The notes: generated by a model not told the origin, from the letters alone. 64,000 nt of DNA from Neomoorella stamsii (GCF_002995805.1 NZ_PVXL01000050.1:62001-126000), one strand, 5' to 3'. Counted from the first letter of the stretch, positions 11,100 to 19,070 are shown. Program-made: numbers and translations.

Positions 11100-11366
11100 A
11101 TGCCCCGGCGGGTAGCAGTGGAAAAGGATCTCAGCGCCATCGGCGATCACCTGGCGGAAAACGGCCTTGAGGTCGAGCGAGTTGATATGACCGACCTGAC
11201 GCCATCCCGGTTACAGGGCTACGGGGCCGTTGTTATCAGCGGGCAGACAACCAACTTTATGGGCATGGAAGATATAAAAGCAAAAGTGCCGGTAATTGAA
11301 GCCGCAGGTAAGACGGCGGATGAAATTACGGCCATGGTGAAAGAGCGCCTGCAGCTGCAAGATTAG
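11100..11366 (+). CDS. ykuS: YkuS family (UPF0180) protein
   Basis: An 88-residue protein resembling the UPF0180/YkuS family of Firmicutes, whose function is unknown. The body is a small alpha/beta fold: VAVEKDLSAIGDHLAENGLEV at the start and the conserved AVVISGQTTNFMG in the middle. AAAGGAGGCAGGGG stands before the ATG. It lies 45 bases after rnr, so it is probably read through from it. Confidence 0.8.
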   Translation: MPRRVAVEKDLSAIGDHLAENGLEVERVDMTDLTPSRLQGYGAVVISGQTTNFMGMEDIKAKVPVIEAAGKTADEITAMVKERLQLQD

Positions 11367-11385
11367 GTAGAATCTGGGCGGCCCC

Positions 11386-11416
11386 TTGACGTTACCCCTG
11401 TTCGGTGTGTTATAAT
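11386..11416 (+). promoter_or_regulatory. Probable promoter of smpB-ssrA
   Basis: TTGACG (11386-11391) is followed by TATAAT (11411-11416). The 19-base spacer is slightly long. An alternative -10 one base earlier gives 18. Confidence 0.55.
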
Positions 11417-11446
11417 AAATCAGGCGGGAAAGCAGGAGTGACAAAG

Positions 11447-11914
11447 ATGGGCCGCCAGGTAAAAATTGTGACGGACAATCGTCGCGCCCGTCACGATTAT
11501 TTTATCTTAGAGACTTATGAAGCCGGTATTGCCCTTACCGGTACGGAGGTTAAATCCCTGCGTAACGGTAAGGCCAATATCAAGGATAGCTACGCCCGGT
11601 TAGAAAATGGTGAACTGATTCTCCATGATATGCACATTAGCCCTTATGAGCAGGGAAACCGCTTTAACCACGAACCGCGCCGGCCGCGGCGCTTGCTAAT
11701 GCACCGCTACGAGATCCAGCGCCTGTACGGCAAGATCAGGGAAAAGGGTTTGACCCTGATACCGTTAAAGGTGTATTTCAATGAACGCGGCCGGGCCAAG
11801 GTTGAACTGGCTCTGGCCAAAGGCAAGCGGCTCTACGACAAGCGGGAAGATATCGCCGCCCGTGACGCCCAGCGGGAAATCGCTAAAGCCTTTCGCGAAC
11901 GGCAGAAGTTTTAA
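11447..11914 (+). CDS. smpB: SsrA-binding protein SmpB
   Basis: Partner of tmRNA in rescue of stalled ribosomes. It binds the tRNA-like domain and delivers it to the A site. The 155 residues match the family, with the N-terminal [21 protein letters not shown], the core [13 protein letters not shown], and a basic tail [16 protein letters not shown] that normally becomes a helix in the mRNA channel. The ATG at 11447 is chosen: AGGAG lies about 9 bases upstream, and a GTG three codons earlier overlaps that site. Its stop is only three bases from the tmRNA 5' end. Confidence 0.96.
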   Translation: MGRQVKIVTDNRRARHDYFILETYEAGIALTGTEVKSLRNGKANIKDSYARLENGELILHDMHISPYEQGNRFNHEPRRPRRLLMHRYEIQRLYGKIREKGLTLIPLKVYFNERGRAKVELALAKGKRLYDKREDIAARDAQREIAKAFRERQKF

Positions 11915-11917
11915 CGA

Positions 11918-12273
11918 GGGGGCGTAATGGTTTCGACGGGGGTGGCATTGGCAGTAGTAGCCAGGCGAGATCCCACCGGCTCGTTAAACGGTGGAACGGC
12001 TATAAGTGCCGAAGATAATTTAGCTCTGGCTGCTTAATTTAAAGCAGCCCATCCGCCTGGTCCCGGCCTGCGGGGACCAGTGCCGGGTGTCAAAGTTAGC
12101 AGGCTACCGGCAAGGCCCCGGCCTGGGGGTCTGAAGGGAATCCCAATCAGGCTGGCCTGAGGGCATCCGGTTTCCGGGAGGCCCGATGGCGAGAAGCAAA
12201 ACGGAAACTATCCTGGTAGAAGCTACTGTGGGTGCACCTTCGGACGGGGGTTCGACTCCCCCCGCCTCCACCA
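11918..12273 (+). ncRNA. ssrA: Transfer-messenger RNA (tmRNA)
   Basis: The 5' GGGGGCG pairs with 3' CGCCTCC, followed by A and an encoded CCA, as an alanyl acceptor stem. The T-arm GGGGGTTCGACTCCCCC and the 5' GGTTTCGACGGGG are classic. The tag frame runs from 12008 to 12034 and encodes AEDNLALAA, then TAA at 12035. The mature 5' end lies three bases after the smpB stop codon, so tmRNA must be cut out of a shared smpB-ssrA transcript or start inside smpB. Confidence 0.97.
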
Positions 12274-12334
12274 GTCTTATAGCATTACCTCAATCCGAAC
12301 TTGATAAACCATAATTTTGTGGACCAGACGGTCG

Positions 12335-12383
12335 ACTTGCCTATGGTACCGTCGTAGAGGTTGGCCGGGGTAACCTCCACCGT
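12335..12383 (-). pseudogene. Short remnant of an IS1182-type transposase
   Basis: On the minus strand this stretch reads TVEVTPANLYDGTIGKS, closely matching VEVTPGNIYDGQVAK in the larger transposase remnant at 19.9-20.6 kb. No start, stop or element ends are recognisable. The rest of the 180-bp gap after ssrA holds nothing else I can name. Confidence 0.55.
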
Positions 12384-12454
12384 GGTGAGCCGCGGGGATT
12401 ACCCATGGCTACGGGTGCTGCTAGGACGGTGAGACCGGGGGTCCGTCCCGTCAT

Positions 12455-13510
12455 TCATGCGCCGCTTTTCTCCAGGAACAGGGTCTGGGTCGGATAGGCG
12501 AATTCGATACCCTCTTGGGCAAAGCGCCGGTAGATCTCCAGGTTGATGGCCTGCTGGACGTCCATGTAGACGTTGTAATCCGGGACTGTTACGTAGTACA
12601 CCACCTCGAAATTCAAGGAGAAGTCCCCGAACTCCTTGAAGTGGGCCCGGTCAAAACGGGTATGGGGCTGGGATTCGATGATCCCCCGGATGATCCCCGG
12701 GATGGCCTGCAGCTTCTCGTAGGGAATTTGGTAGGTCACGCCAATGGTGAAGAGAATCCGGCGCTCCTGCATCCGCTTGTAGTTCCGTACCCGGCTTTGG
12801 AGCAGGTCGCCGTTGCCAAAGATGATCTGCTCGCCGCTCAGGCTGCGGATGCGGGTACTCTTGAGGCCTATATGCTCTACTGTGCCCATCAGATCATCGA
12901 CAATAATGAAGTCGCCTATAACAAAGGGTTTGTCCAGGACGATAGAGAGGGATGCAATGAGGTCGCCAAGAATTTTCTGCACCGCCAGACCTACCGCGAT
13001 GCCACCCACGCCAAGACCAGCAATGAGCGTGCCCAGATTCAGATCGGCGATGTTCTGCAGCGCCAAAAGGCCCACGATGGTCCAGAGCAGGACCCGGCCA
13101 ATGACGCCGATGGCTGAGAGGGTGGTGGCGGCGACCGCATCTTGGTCCAGGAGCTTCCGGGCGTAGCTGTTAATCCAATTGGTGATGAGAGCGTTGCCCC
13201 ACAGGGCTACCTGGAGGAAGAAGGCTCCGATCAGAACCTTCCGTAGGACAGCGTTGGTCTCACCCAGCTCCAAAACCTGCGACCCGGCCCAGATAGCGAC
13301 GGTCAGGAGAAAAAAACCACTGGTCTTGTCTAATAGCTCTACTGCCATGTTGTCCAGCTCAGTGGTGGTCCGTTCGGCTACAGCCTTAAGCCGCCGGAGT
13401 GCAATCCGCAGCAGGACCCGCTGGCTCAGGAGCGTTGCTATGGTGATGCCCAAGGCCAGGCCCCACTCCATCCAGTAATTACCATAAATTAACCATTCCA
13501 TACCGAACAA
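12455..13510 (-). CDS. MscS-family mechanosensitive ion channel
   Basis: A small-conductance mechanosensitive channel that releases solutes on osmotic downshock. The 351 residues have four or so transmembrane helices. The glycine/alanine-rich pore helix is visible (GTLIAGLGVGGIAVGLAVQKILGDLIAS), followed by the beta domain (DKPFVIGDFIIVDD, ENIGLKSTRIRS-like segment HIGLKSTRIRS) and the C-terminal alpha/beta vestibule. The start is taken as TTG 13510, 8 bases after AAGGAGG. The in-frame TTG at 13543 lies upstream of that site, and the ATG at 13501 is too far from it. It is a single-gene unit convergent with smpB-ssrA. Confidence 0.9.
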   Translation of the reverse strand: MFGMEWLIYGNYWMEWGLALGITIATLLSQRVLLRIALRRLKAVAERTTTELDNMAVELLDKTSGFFLLTVAIWAGSQVLELGETNAVLRKVLIGAFFLQVALWGNALITNWINSYARKLLDQDAVAATTLSAIGVIGRVLLWTIVGLLALQNIADLNLGTLIAGLGVGGIAVGLAVQKILGDLIASLSIVLDKPFVIGDFIIVDDLMGTVEHIGLKSTRIRSLSGEQIIFGNGDLLQSRVRNYKRMQERRILFTIGVTYQIPYEKLQAIPGIIRGIIESQPHTRFDRAHFKEFGDFSLNFEVVYYVTVPDYNVYMDVQQAINLEIYRRFAQEGIEFAYPTQTLFLEKSGA

Positions 13511-13543
13511 GTCGAACGCCTCCTTACCGGTTTCCAATCCCAA

Positions 13544-13943
13544 TTATCCAGGTGCGGTAGAGTTATCATACCATATGGCTGTCTCCCGGGTATTCGGCTG
13601 CTGGCTGCTATCTTATTGATTCGCCATTAAAGATGGAATTCCTGTACCGGTCAATAAGAGCCTTGCACCCTTCTGGCTGCGAGGCTTTTTTGCGTCCTGC
13701 CTCAAGGTAAGCAATAATCATCTCTTTGATGAATGTGGGGAGCTATTTAGCCGCCTGACTATTCTATGTAGCCATCCAGGACCTGTCCCATACACCCGAG
13801 ACTCATTTTTGATAAGCGGAGAAAACTAGCGCTCCCATGGATGCCTTAAAGTGCATACATCACTCCGCTGGTTACACTGCCGGCTGAAACAGCTTTGTAT
13901 ATTAATAGATTTTCCGGGGAAAATATCCTTGAGGTGATGGTAA
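13544..13943. other. Intergenic region with an orphan terminator
   Basis: 400 bp lie between the divergent MscS gene and the membrane protein gene, with no convincing ORF. At 13659-13691 a 9-bp stem (AGCCTTGCA / TGCGAGGCT, one wobble) is followed by six T. It looks like an intrinsic terminator on the plus strand with no gene before it, so it could end a small RNA or be the expression platform of an unrecognised leader. I could not match the sequence to a known riboswitch. Confidence 0.5.
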
Positions 13944-14438
13944 ATGGTTTTAGAAGGTCTGGCGGGACCAATTGTTTTCCTGGGCGGCTTGATTCTCATG
14001 TTCCTGGTTGTGCCCTGGGAGCGAGTTAAGGAACTGGCCCTCATTGGGCTGATAGGCGGATTAGTCCTGGCTTTCGTGGTAGTTTACCTGATGCAAAACT
14101 ACTTTGGTTTCTGGGCCTTCCGCCGTGTCGACCTGGTTAGTATCAGCGGGATACCCCTTTTCCTGGCGGCAAGTTGGTTTCCGCTAATAATTGTCTTCAG
14201 CCATCTCCTGGCCCAGTACAGGAGCATCCTGCCGGTGGTACTTATCTTACTTGCTTTTCCTCTGGGTGCCACCTTGCTCCATTTACTCCTGCGGGCCAAT
14301 GGCATGCTGTTTTATCGCAACTGGAACCTGCCCTTAACTTTCATTCTCTCTTTAGGCATCCACCTGGTGATCATGTTTTATCTTTATGCGACGGGCCGGC
14401 TGGAGAACTTGCGTGGACTCGCCCAAACTCAAACTTAA
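13944..14438 (+). CDS. Hypothetical polytopic membrane protein
   Basis: 164 residues, almost all hydrophobic, with about five membrane helices: residues 5-25, 30-50, 65-85, 93-115 and 130-150. It weakly resembles the CBO0543-type family of clostridial membrane proteins, but I cannot assign it firmly. CTTGAGGTGATG upstream of the ATG offers a fair ribosome site. It forms a single-gene unit ending in a strong terminator. Confidence 0.65.
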   Translation: MVLEGLAGPIVFLGGLILMFLVVPWERVKELALIGLIGGLVLAFVVVYLMQNYFGFWAFRRVDLVSISGIPLFLAASWFPLIIVFSHLLAQYRSILPVVLILLAFPLGATLLHLLLRANGMLFYRNWNLPLTFILSLGIHLVIMFYLYATGRLENLRGLAQTQT

Positions 14439-14516
14439 GGAGAGCGCGGTATTTTCACCATAACCGAACCCCCAGAAAAGCAGGGTATAATTTCCATCCT
14501 GCACTGGTAAATTAAA

Positions 14517-14550
14517 AGGTCAGCCCGGGTAGAAAGGCTGACCTTATTTT
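14517..14550 (+). terminator. Intrinsic terminator
   Basis: A 9-bp perfect stem AGGTCAGCC / GGCTGACCT is followed by TATTTT. It ends the membrane protein gene. Confidence 0.85.
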
Positions 14551-14719
14551 ATCCTTTTCAGCTTAAGCAGCAAACCTGGGGATTACCAGGTATGGAGAAA
14601 GGATTCCATTATTGCCTTAAGGTTAGTTTGATTGCCTGCCCTGGCTACCCGGGAAGCTGGAAAGAGGATTCCCCTGTGCTGCAGCGAATATAAACTGAAG
14701 CAATACTTCCGCGATGGGC

Positions 14720-14757
14720 AGCAGGTTTCACTGGTAACCTGCTTCGCTCTTATTTTG
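14720..14757 (+). terminator. Terminator-like hairpin upstream of the radical SAM gene
   Basis: AGCAGGTT / AACCTGCT forms an 8-bp stem followed by TCGCTCTTATTTT, about 30 bases before the next ribosome site. It may be an attenuator in the leader. The rest of 14551-14774 shows nothing I can name. Confidence 0.45.
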
Positions 14758-14774
14758 CCTCAACCGGAGGAGAG

Positions 14775-15665
14775 ATGCGGCAGGTGGACGTCTTAAAACA
14801 CTGCAATCTCTGTCCCCGGGCCTGCGGGGTTAACCGCCTGGCCGGCGAACGCGGTTTTTGCCGGGCTGGAGCCCGGCCAAAGGTAGCCAGAGCAATCCTG
14901 CATCACTGGGAAGAGCCCTGCCTGAGCGGCAGCCGGGGATCCGGTACAGTCTTCTTTTCCCACTGCAACCTGCGCTGTATTTTCTGCCAGAACTACCGCA
15001 TCAGCTGGCAGGGCAGGGGCCAGGAAATGGCGGTGGAAAGCTTGGCGGCCCTTTTTCTTGATCTCCAGGCTCAAGGGGCCCATAACATCAACCTGGTATC
15101 TCCGACACCCTACAGCCCCTTTTTAGTTCCCGCCCTCCGGGAGGCAAGGAAACAGGGACTACAGATCCCGGTAGTCTATAACTGCAATGCTTATGAAAGC
15201 ATAGACTCCTTACGGTCCCTGGAAGGCCTGGTGGACATTTATTTGCCGGATCTTAAATATCCAGATCCGGAACCCGCCGGGCGTTACAGCCATGCGCCTG
15301 ACTATTTTAATGTGGCCACGTCAGCCATCCTGGAGATGCAGCGCCAGGTAGGCACCCTGGTCCTCGATGATGACGGCCTGGCGCGGCGGGGTCTTTTAAT
15401 TCGCCACCTGGTTTTACCCGGCCAGGCCAGGGCTGCCTGCCGGGTGCTGGACTGGATAAAGGCAACTTTACCCCGGGAGACGCATATCAGCCTGATGGCC
15501 CAGTATGTGCCCGTCTGGCAGGCCGGGCGCTGCCCCGAGATTAACCGCAAGCTTACGGCTGCCGAGTATGAAACTGTCCTCGATTACTTTGAAAACCTCG
15601 GTCTCGAAAATGGCTATTATCAGGAGCTAGAGGCAGCTACAACGGCCTATATCCCTGATTTTTAA
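14775..15665 (+). CDS. Radical SAM protein, PflA/PflX-like
   Basis: A 296-residue radical S-adenosylmethionine enzyme. The cluster motif is CNLRCIFC (CxxxCxxC). It is preceded by an N-terminal cysteine group CNLCPRACG ... GFCRAG, which marks the PflX-like branch of pyruvate-formate-lyase-activating-enzyme homologues. The target protein is not evident, and no glycyl radical enzyme lies nearby. The start is an ATG directly after GGAGGAG. It stands alone behind a terminator-like leader hairpin. Confidence 0.85.
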   Translation: MRQVDVLKHCNLCPRACGVNRLAGERGFCRAGARPKVARAILHHWEEPCLSGSRGSGTVFFSHCNLRCIFCQNYRISWQGRGQEMAVESLAALFLDLQAQGAHNINLVSPTPYSPFLVPALREARKQGLQIPVVYNCNAYESIDSLRSLEGLVDIYLPDLKYPDPEPAGRYSHAPDYFNVATSAILEMQRQVGTLVLDDDGLARRGLLIRHLVLPGQARAACRVLDWIKATLPRETHISLMAQYVPVWQAGRCPEINRKLTAAEYETVLDYFENLGLENGYYQELEAATTAYIPDF

Positions 15666-15685
15666 GATTACAGGTTTAAATGGAG

Positions 15686-15714
15686 TTGCAAAATTTTAGG
15701 AGGTGCGCTATACT
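15686..15714 (+). promoter_or_regulatory. Probable sigma-A promoter
   Basis: TTGCAA (15686-15691), a 17-base spacer, and TATACT (15709-15714). It would drive the zinc-ribbon gene at 15836. Confidence 0.5.
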
Positions 15715-15835
15715 AAAAGAGCCTCTAAAGAACGTTGGCCTGGCCTACTACTAACTATCTCCCCTGGGATAGCCCTGGTAAGTATGGTACATGCCCCGTT
15801 GGCTTTAGGGAGACTATCTTGTGGGGAGAAGTAAG

Positions 15836-16153
15836 ATGTTTTACCAGGACAAAACGTTAACGTGCAAAGAATGTGGCAGAGAGTTTATCTTTACGGCCGG
15901 CCAGCAGGAATTCTTCGCTGAAAAAGGTTTTACCAACGAACCATCCCGGTGTCCCGATTGCCGGGCCGCCCGGAAAGCTCGCCAGGGCGGTGGCCAGAGG
16001 CGCAGCGATTTCCGTTTTGGTCCCCGGCAGATGTATAAGGCTATCTGCAGCCAGTGCGGTTCCATGACGGAAGTACCCTTTGAGCCCCGGGGCGACCGGC
16101 CGGTATACTGTCGGGATTGCTACAGCAGCATGAGGGTCAGGAATTACCGTTAG
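15836..16153 (+). CDS. Zinc-ribbon protein
   Basis: A 105-residue protein with two CxxC pairs near the N-terminus (LTCKECG ... RCPDC) and two more near the C-terminus (ICSQCG ... YCRDC), separated by a basic glycine-rich linker. It belongs to the small zinc-ribbon proteins common in Firmicutes and Chloroflexi. The function is unknown, and nucleic-acid binding is a guess from the charge. The ATG at 15836 follows GGGGAG at good spacing. A GTG at 15821 in the same frame precedes that site and is less likely. Confidence 0.8.
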   Translation: MFYQDKTLTCKECGREFIFTAGQQEFFAEKGFTNEPSRCPDCRAARKARQGGGQRRSDFRFGPRQMYKAICSQCGSMTEVPFEPRGDRPVYCRDCYSSMRVRNYR

Positions 16154-16159
16154 CTTGGG

Positions 16160-16180
16160 AAGCCTCTTAAGGGGCTTTAT
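16160..16180 (+). terminator. Terminator of the zinc-ribbon gene
   Basis: AAGCCTC-TTAA-GGGGCTT forms a 7-bp stem directly after the stop codon, followed by TAT. Confidence 0.55.
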
Positions 16181-16183
16181 CTG

Positions 16184-16212
16184 AAACCCGGCTTAGCACT
16201 TAAGCCGGGTTT
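16184..16212. terminator. Bidirectional terminator hairpin
   Basis: A 12-bp perfect stem AAACCCGGCTTA / TAAGCCGGGTTT lies between convergent genes. It can serve both strands. Confidence 0.75.
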
Positions 16213-16223
16213 CGTGCTGGTTG

Positions 16224-17306
16224 CTATCTTTCCAGGACCAGGACCATCTCTCCCGGTTCCAGGGATATATTTTTAAACTTTAAACCATAATCCGGCGGCG
16301 GTAAATTCAGGACCAGCTTGTCCCCCGGCAGGAGTTCAGTCCAGGTGGAGGGGTCAAGGGGCAGGCCGGCGAAGGCCACATTTTGCGGAATAAACAGGAG
16401 CTGGTGGGGGCCATAAACCTGGAGGGTACCCTGGACCTCAAAGTCAGGTCCCGGGATTTTTATAACTCCCCCTGGCAGGACCAGGCGGATGTCCCGCAGT
16501 TGTGCTTGCGAACTCAACAAGGTTGTATTGAGGTTTTGCTGGCTGAAGGCAGCTACTACCTCTCCCCGGATTAAATCAACCTGAATGGAATCCGGCCGTA
16601 ACTTCTGCCAGGGCAGGGCCGGCAACTGCTGCAAGAGATACTGCAAAGCCGGCAGGGCGCCGGACCAGGCCTTTTCCAGGGCCAGCAGGTCCCGGGCCCA
16701 GGTGGTATTCTGCTGGCGCAACGCATTAAGCTTCTTTTGCTGTTCTTCCTTTAGCGCTGCCAGGATTTTCTGAGCCGCCAGGCAGGCTTCCCGGGCCTGC
16801 TCCAGTTCCTTTTCTTTGGCAGCCACCAGGTTGCTTTTTTCGCGGGCCAGCCTGGCCAGGGCCAGGTTATGACGGACGATACCGTAGAAATGACCGGCCA
16901 GGTGCTTTAGTAGCTCCCAGCGTATAAAGAAATCGGACCAGTTGGTACTAAACAAGGCGGCCGTTATAAAAGGGGAAGAGCCATAGGTGTAGAAAAAGCG
17001 TAAACTGCGGCCAAAATCTTTGCGCCCGGCAGCCAGATCAGCTTCCGCCCTGGCCTGTACCGCCCGGGCAGCCCGCAATTCTTCCTGGACAGTTTCCAGG
17101 CGTTTTACTAACTCCTGGTTCTCGGCAGTGGTTTTTTGTAACCTGGCATCCAGGCGCAGGATATCCTGTAGGATACGACTTTCCTGGTTCTGGCTGTCCT
17201 GGAGGCGCTGCCTCAAGGTATCTTTAATATCCACGGCCCTGGAGGTCGGGATATAAACGGCCATTAAAAAAAAGAAAATCGTAAGCCAAGCAATCTGGCG
17301 GCGCAT
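16224..17306 (-). CDS. Exported coiled-coil protein
   Basis: 360 residues with an N-terminal signal peptide (basic MRRQ, a hydrophobic core, then SRAVD), a long heptad-rich coiled coil at about 30-110, a globular segment with RSLRFFYTYGSSPF, a second coiled coil near 150-215, and a beta-rich C-terminus. The plan resembles the N-terminal regulatory half of CwlO/PcsB-type envelope proteins, but no peptidase domain follows. A structural or regulatory envelope role is inferred only. GGGAGGG precedes the ATG. Confidence 0.7.
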   Translation of the reverse strand: MRRQIAWLTIFFFLMAVYIPTSRAVDIKDTLRQRLQDSQNQESRILQDILRLDARLQKTTAENQELVKRLETVQEELRAARAVQARAEADLAAGRKDFGRSLRFFYTYGSSPFITAALFSTNWSDFFIRWELLKHLAGHFYGIVRHNLALARLAREKSNLVAAKEKELEQAREACLAAQKILAALKEEQQKKLNALRQQNTTWARDLLALEKAWSGALPALQYLLQQLPALPWQKLRPDSIQVDLIRGEVVAAFSQQNLNTTLLSSQAQLRDIRLVLPGGVIKIPGPDFEVQGTLQVYGPHQLLFIPQNVAFAGLPLDPSTWTELLPGDKLVLNLPPPDYGLKFKNISLEPGEMVLVLER

Positions 17307-17409
17307 TTTTTTCCCTCCCCGGGCATAATATTCGCCAGGGAAGGGTTAAATCCTGCTGGTGATGGTAAAAGATGTAAAATTTAGCCTCGATACAAGAGCC
17401 AGCTTCGGC

Positions 17410-17438
17410 TTGACAGGCTTATGCTAAAAGATTATAAT
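17410..17438 (+). promoter_or_regulatory. Consensus sigma-A promoter of the tRNA pair
   Basis: Perfect TTGACA (17410-17415), 17-base spacer, perfect TATAAT (17433-17438), about 20 bases before the first tRNA. Confidence 0.9.
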
Positions 17439-17458
17439 AAAATCTGCATCAAGGGGAA

Positions 17459-17534
<76 letters not shown>

Positions 17535-17546
17535 AAGAATTCTTAC

Positions 17547-17621
17547 GGGCGCGTAGCTCAGTGGGAGAGCGCTTGACTCACATTCAAGAGGTCGCAGGTT
17601 CAATCCCTGCCGTGCCCACCA
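17547..17621 (+). tRNA. tRNA-Val, anticodon CAC
   Basis: A 75-nt cloverleaf with acceptor GGGCGCG/CGTGCCC, anticodon loop CTCACAT, T-loop TTCAATC and encoded CCA. It is 12 bases after tRNA-Ala(CGC) and on the same transcript. It reads GUG codons. Confidence 0.95.
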
Positions 17622-17656
17622 GGATACTTTAAGAGGTTTGAAGGGTTTTAAGTCCC

Positions 17657-17701
17657 GTGAACAGCTTCCTGTTAGGAGAAACAGGAAGCTGTTCACATTT
17701 T
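17657..17701 (+). terminator. Terminator of the tRNA operon
   Basis: A 16-bp perfect stem GTGAACAGCTTCCTGT / ACAGGAAGCTGTTCAC with an 8-base loop, followed by ATTTT. Confidence 0.9.
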
Positions 17702-17955
17702 GTTCACCTGCAACCTCCAGGGCCGGTAGTCATGAATTATAGACACTAGAACAACCAACATTTGGTTATTAGAAACGACAAGAGGCTTTCATAATTATAT
17801 AAACCCTTAACTCGGGGAATTTTTGAGTAATTTTCACCGGCAATTCTGTTGAGGCAAATTGGGACTTCGAGGGGTAAAGTTTAATTTGATAGCGTAAGCA
17901 GAAGTATCATGTTGTTAAATATGCTGAACAACAAAAAATATACTACCTGGCTTTA

Positions 17956-18022
17956 TTGATAAAGACGCTCTCAATAATGTATAATACTAGAGGCGGTTCC
18001 CTTATTAAAGAGAACCGCCTCT
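17956..18022 (+). promoter_or_regulatory. Promoter-like boxes followed at once by a strong hairpin
   Basis: TTGATA (17956-17961), an 18-base spacer, and TATAAT (17980-17985) are followed by an 11-bp stem AGAGGCGGTTC / GAACCGCCTCT at 17989-18022. The hairpin can end hsp20 transcripts coming from the other strand. On the plus strand a transcript would be almost only hairpin. The remainder of 17702-18075 has no gene I can see. Confidence 0.5.
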
Positions 18023-18075
18023 ATATAAGAAAAAGAAGAGCTTAGGGAGTTGTACCCCACATTAAGTCATGGGTA

Positions 18076-18522
18076 TCAATCTTCAATAGGAATATGTTTG
18101 CCGCGTTTTAACCCTGCTTCTTTCTTTGGCAGTTTTACTGTTAACAGGCCGTTTTTGTAAGTAGCGGAAATTTTTTCTTCTTCCACGCCTTCCAGGAAAA
18201 ACCTGCGCTCAATGCTGCCACTCCTCCGCTCTTTGCGAATGAAGTTTTCCCTTGTTTCATCGATAATTGTATCCTGTTTGACAGAAATATTGAGCGCACC
18301 ATCGTCATAAGTAATTATAATATTTTCTTTTTCTATTCCCGGCAATTCAGCTTCCACAATATACTCATGTTCTGTTTCCTTGACGTCTGCCTTAAAGGGT
18401 TGGCCGAATATAGGGACCCAAAACAAGTCTTCGTTAAATACCCGTTCCATGAAATTCTCGACATCAGAGAATATTGGCCTCAAGCTTTTTCTCCTGCCAT
18501 AAAAAGGTATCAGCCCAAACAT
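18076..18522 (-). CDS. hsp20: Small heat-shock protein (Hsp20/alpha-crystallin)
   Basis: A 148-residue holdase chaperone that keeps unfolded proteins soluble under heat. The alpha-crystallin domain spans about 40-135, with the ELPGIEKENI start, GSIERRFFLEG, and the diagnostic A-x-Y-K-N-G-L-L-T-V (ATYKNGLLTVKLPK) near the end. The tail has the I-x-I-type HIPIED. AAAGGGGG lies before the ATG. The promoter at 18564-18592 is overlapped by CtsR-like heptamers, which predicts heat induction. Base composition is more AT-rich than the core genes before it. Confidence 0.93.
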   Translation of the reverse strand: MFGLIPFYGRRKSLRPIFSDVENFMERVFNEDLFWVPIFGQPFKADVKETEHEYIVEAELPGIEKENIIITYDDGALNISVKQDTIIDETRENFIRKERRSGSIERRFFLEGVEEEKISATYKNGLLTVKLPKKEAGLKRGKHIPIED

Positions 18523-18563
18523 TGTACCATACCCCCTTTAAGTTTTATTGTAGTTTCACTTTT

Positions 18564-18592
18564 ATTTTAAGAAGATAGTCAGGTAAAGTCAA
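18564..18592 (-). promoter_or_regulatory. Promoter of hsp20
   Basis: On the minus strand TTGACT (18592-18587), a 17-base spacer, and TAAAAT (18569-18564). The -35 box lies inside the CtsR-like repeats. Confidence 0.65.
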
Positions 18593-18630
18593 AGTCAAAT
18601 TTGGTCAAAATAAGGTCAAATTTTGTCAAG
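18587..18630. promoter_or_regulatory. CtsR-like operator repeats upstream of hsp20
   Basis: Tandem RGTCAAA heptamers occur at 18587, 18593, 18603 and 18614, with a degenerate copy at 18624. The pair at 18593/18603 has the 3-base gap of the canonical CtsR box (RGTCAAA-NNN-RGTCAAA), as does 18614/18624. They cover the -35 box, as expected for a repressor site. Confidence 0.7.
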
Positions 18631-18750
18631 AATTTAATGTTATAGCTTATTGGCGCCAAATTTAACAGTAATTAGCATGTTTTTACACGCCATTATTGCT
18701 TACGGTAAGTATTCCTAGTATCATATTTAAAGAAGAAAGGAGGCTTACTT

Positions 18751-18969
18751 ATGGAAGAACAATTCATCAAACCTACTGAACGCAGCCAGGTAACTATACC
18801 CAAAGAAATGCGGGAAAAACTCCAGATCAACCAGAATACCAGACTGCGTATTTATGTCGATGGTAACAAAGTCGTCTTGGAACCGGTTTCCCCTTTAGAC
18901 CTTATTTTTAAGGAGCTTGAGGTTGAGGCCCGGGAAAAAGGGTTTACCAGGGAGGAACTGGATGAATAA
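18751..18969 (+). CDS. AbrB/MazE-type antitoxin, C-terminus cut by a stop codon
   Basis: 72 residues with a swapped-hairpin AbrB DNA-binding domain (RSQVTIPKEMREKL, then LRIYVDGNKVVLEPV). AAAGGAGG precedes the ATG. Reading through the TAA at 18967 in the same frame gives IATIRERLVKELYGEGQ and a stop overlapping ATG of the PIN gene (ATGA). The original protein was therefore probably 17 residues longer, and the lost tail is the usual toxin-binding part. It autoregulates in related systems. Confidence 0.75.
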   Translation: MEEQFIKPTERSQVTIPKEMREKLQINQNTRLRIYVDGNKVVLEPVSPLDLIFKELEVEAREKGFTREELDE

Positions 18970-19019
18970 ATAGCCACAATACGCGAGCGCCTTGTGAAAG
19001 AGCTTTATGGTGAAGGCCA

Positions 19020-19070
19020 ATGAGGATAATGCTCGATACTAATATCCTTATATCCGGGATGGTCTTTGTA
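19020..19070 (+). pseudogene. Truncated PIN-domain toxin
   Basis: Seventeen codons read MRIMLDTNILISGMVFV, the first strand and metal aspartate (LDTN) of a PIN ribonuclease toxin. The frame then runs into IS-like sequence. The start overlaps the ancestral stop of the AbrB gene, the normal layout of a vapBC-like pair. The toxin is inactivated by insertion or deletion. Confidence 0.7.
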
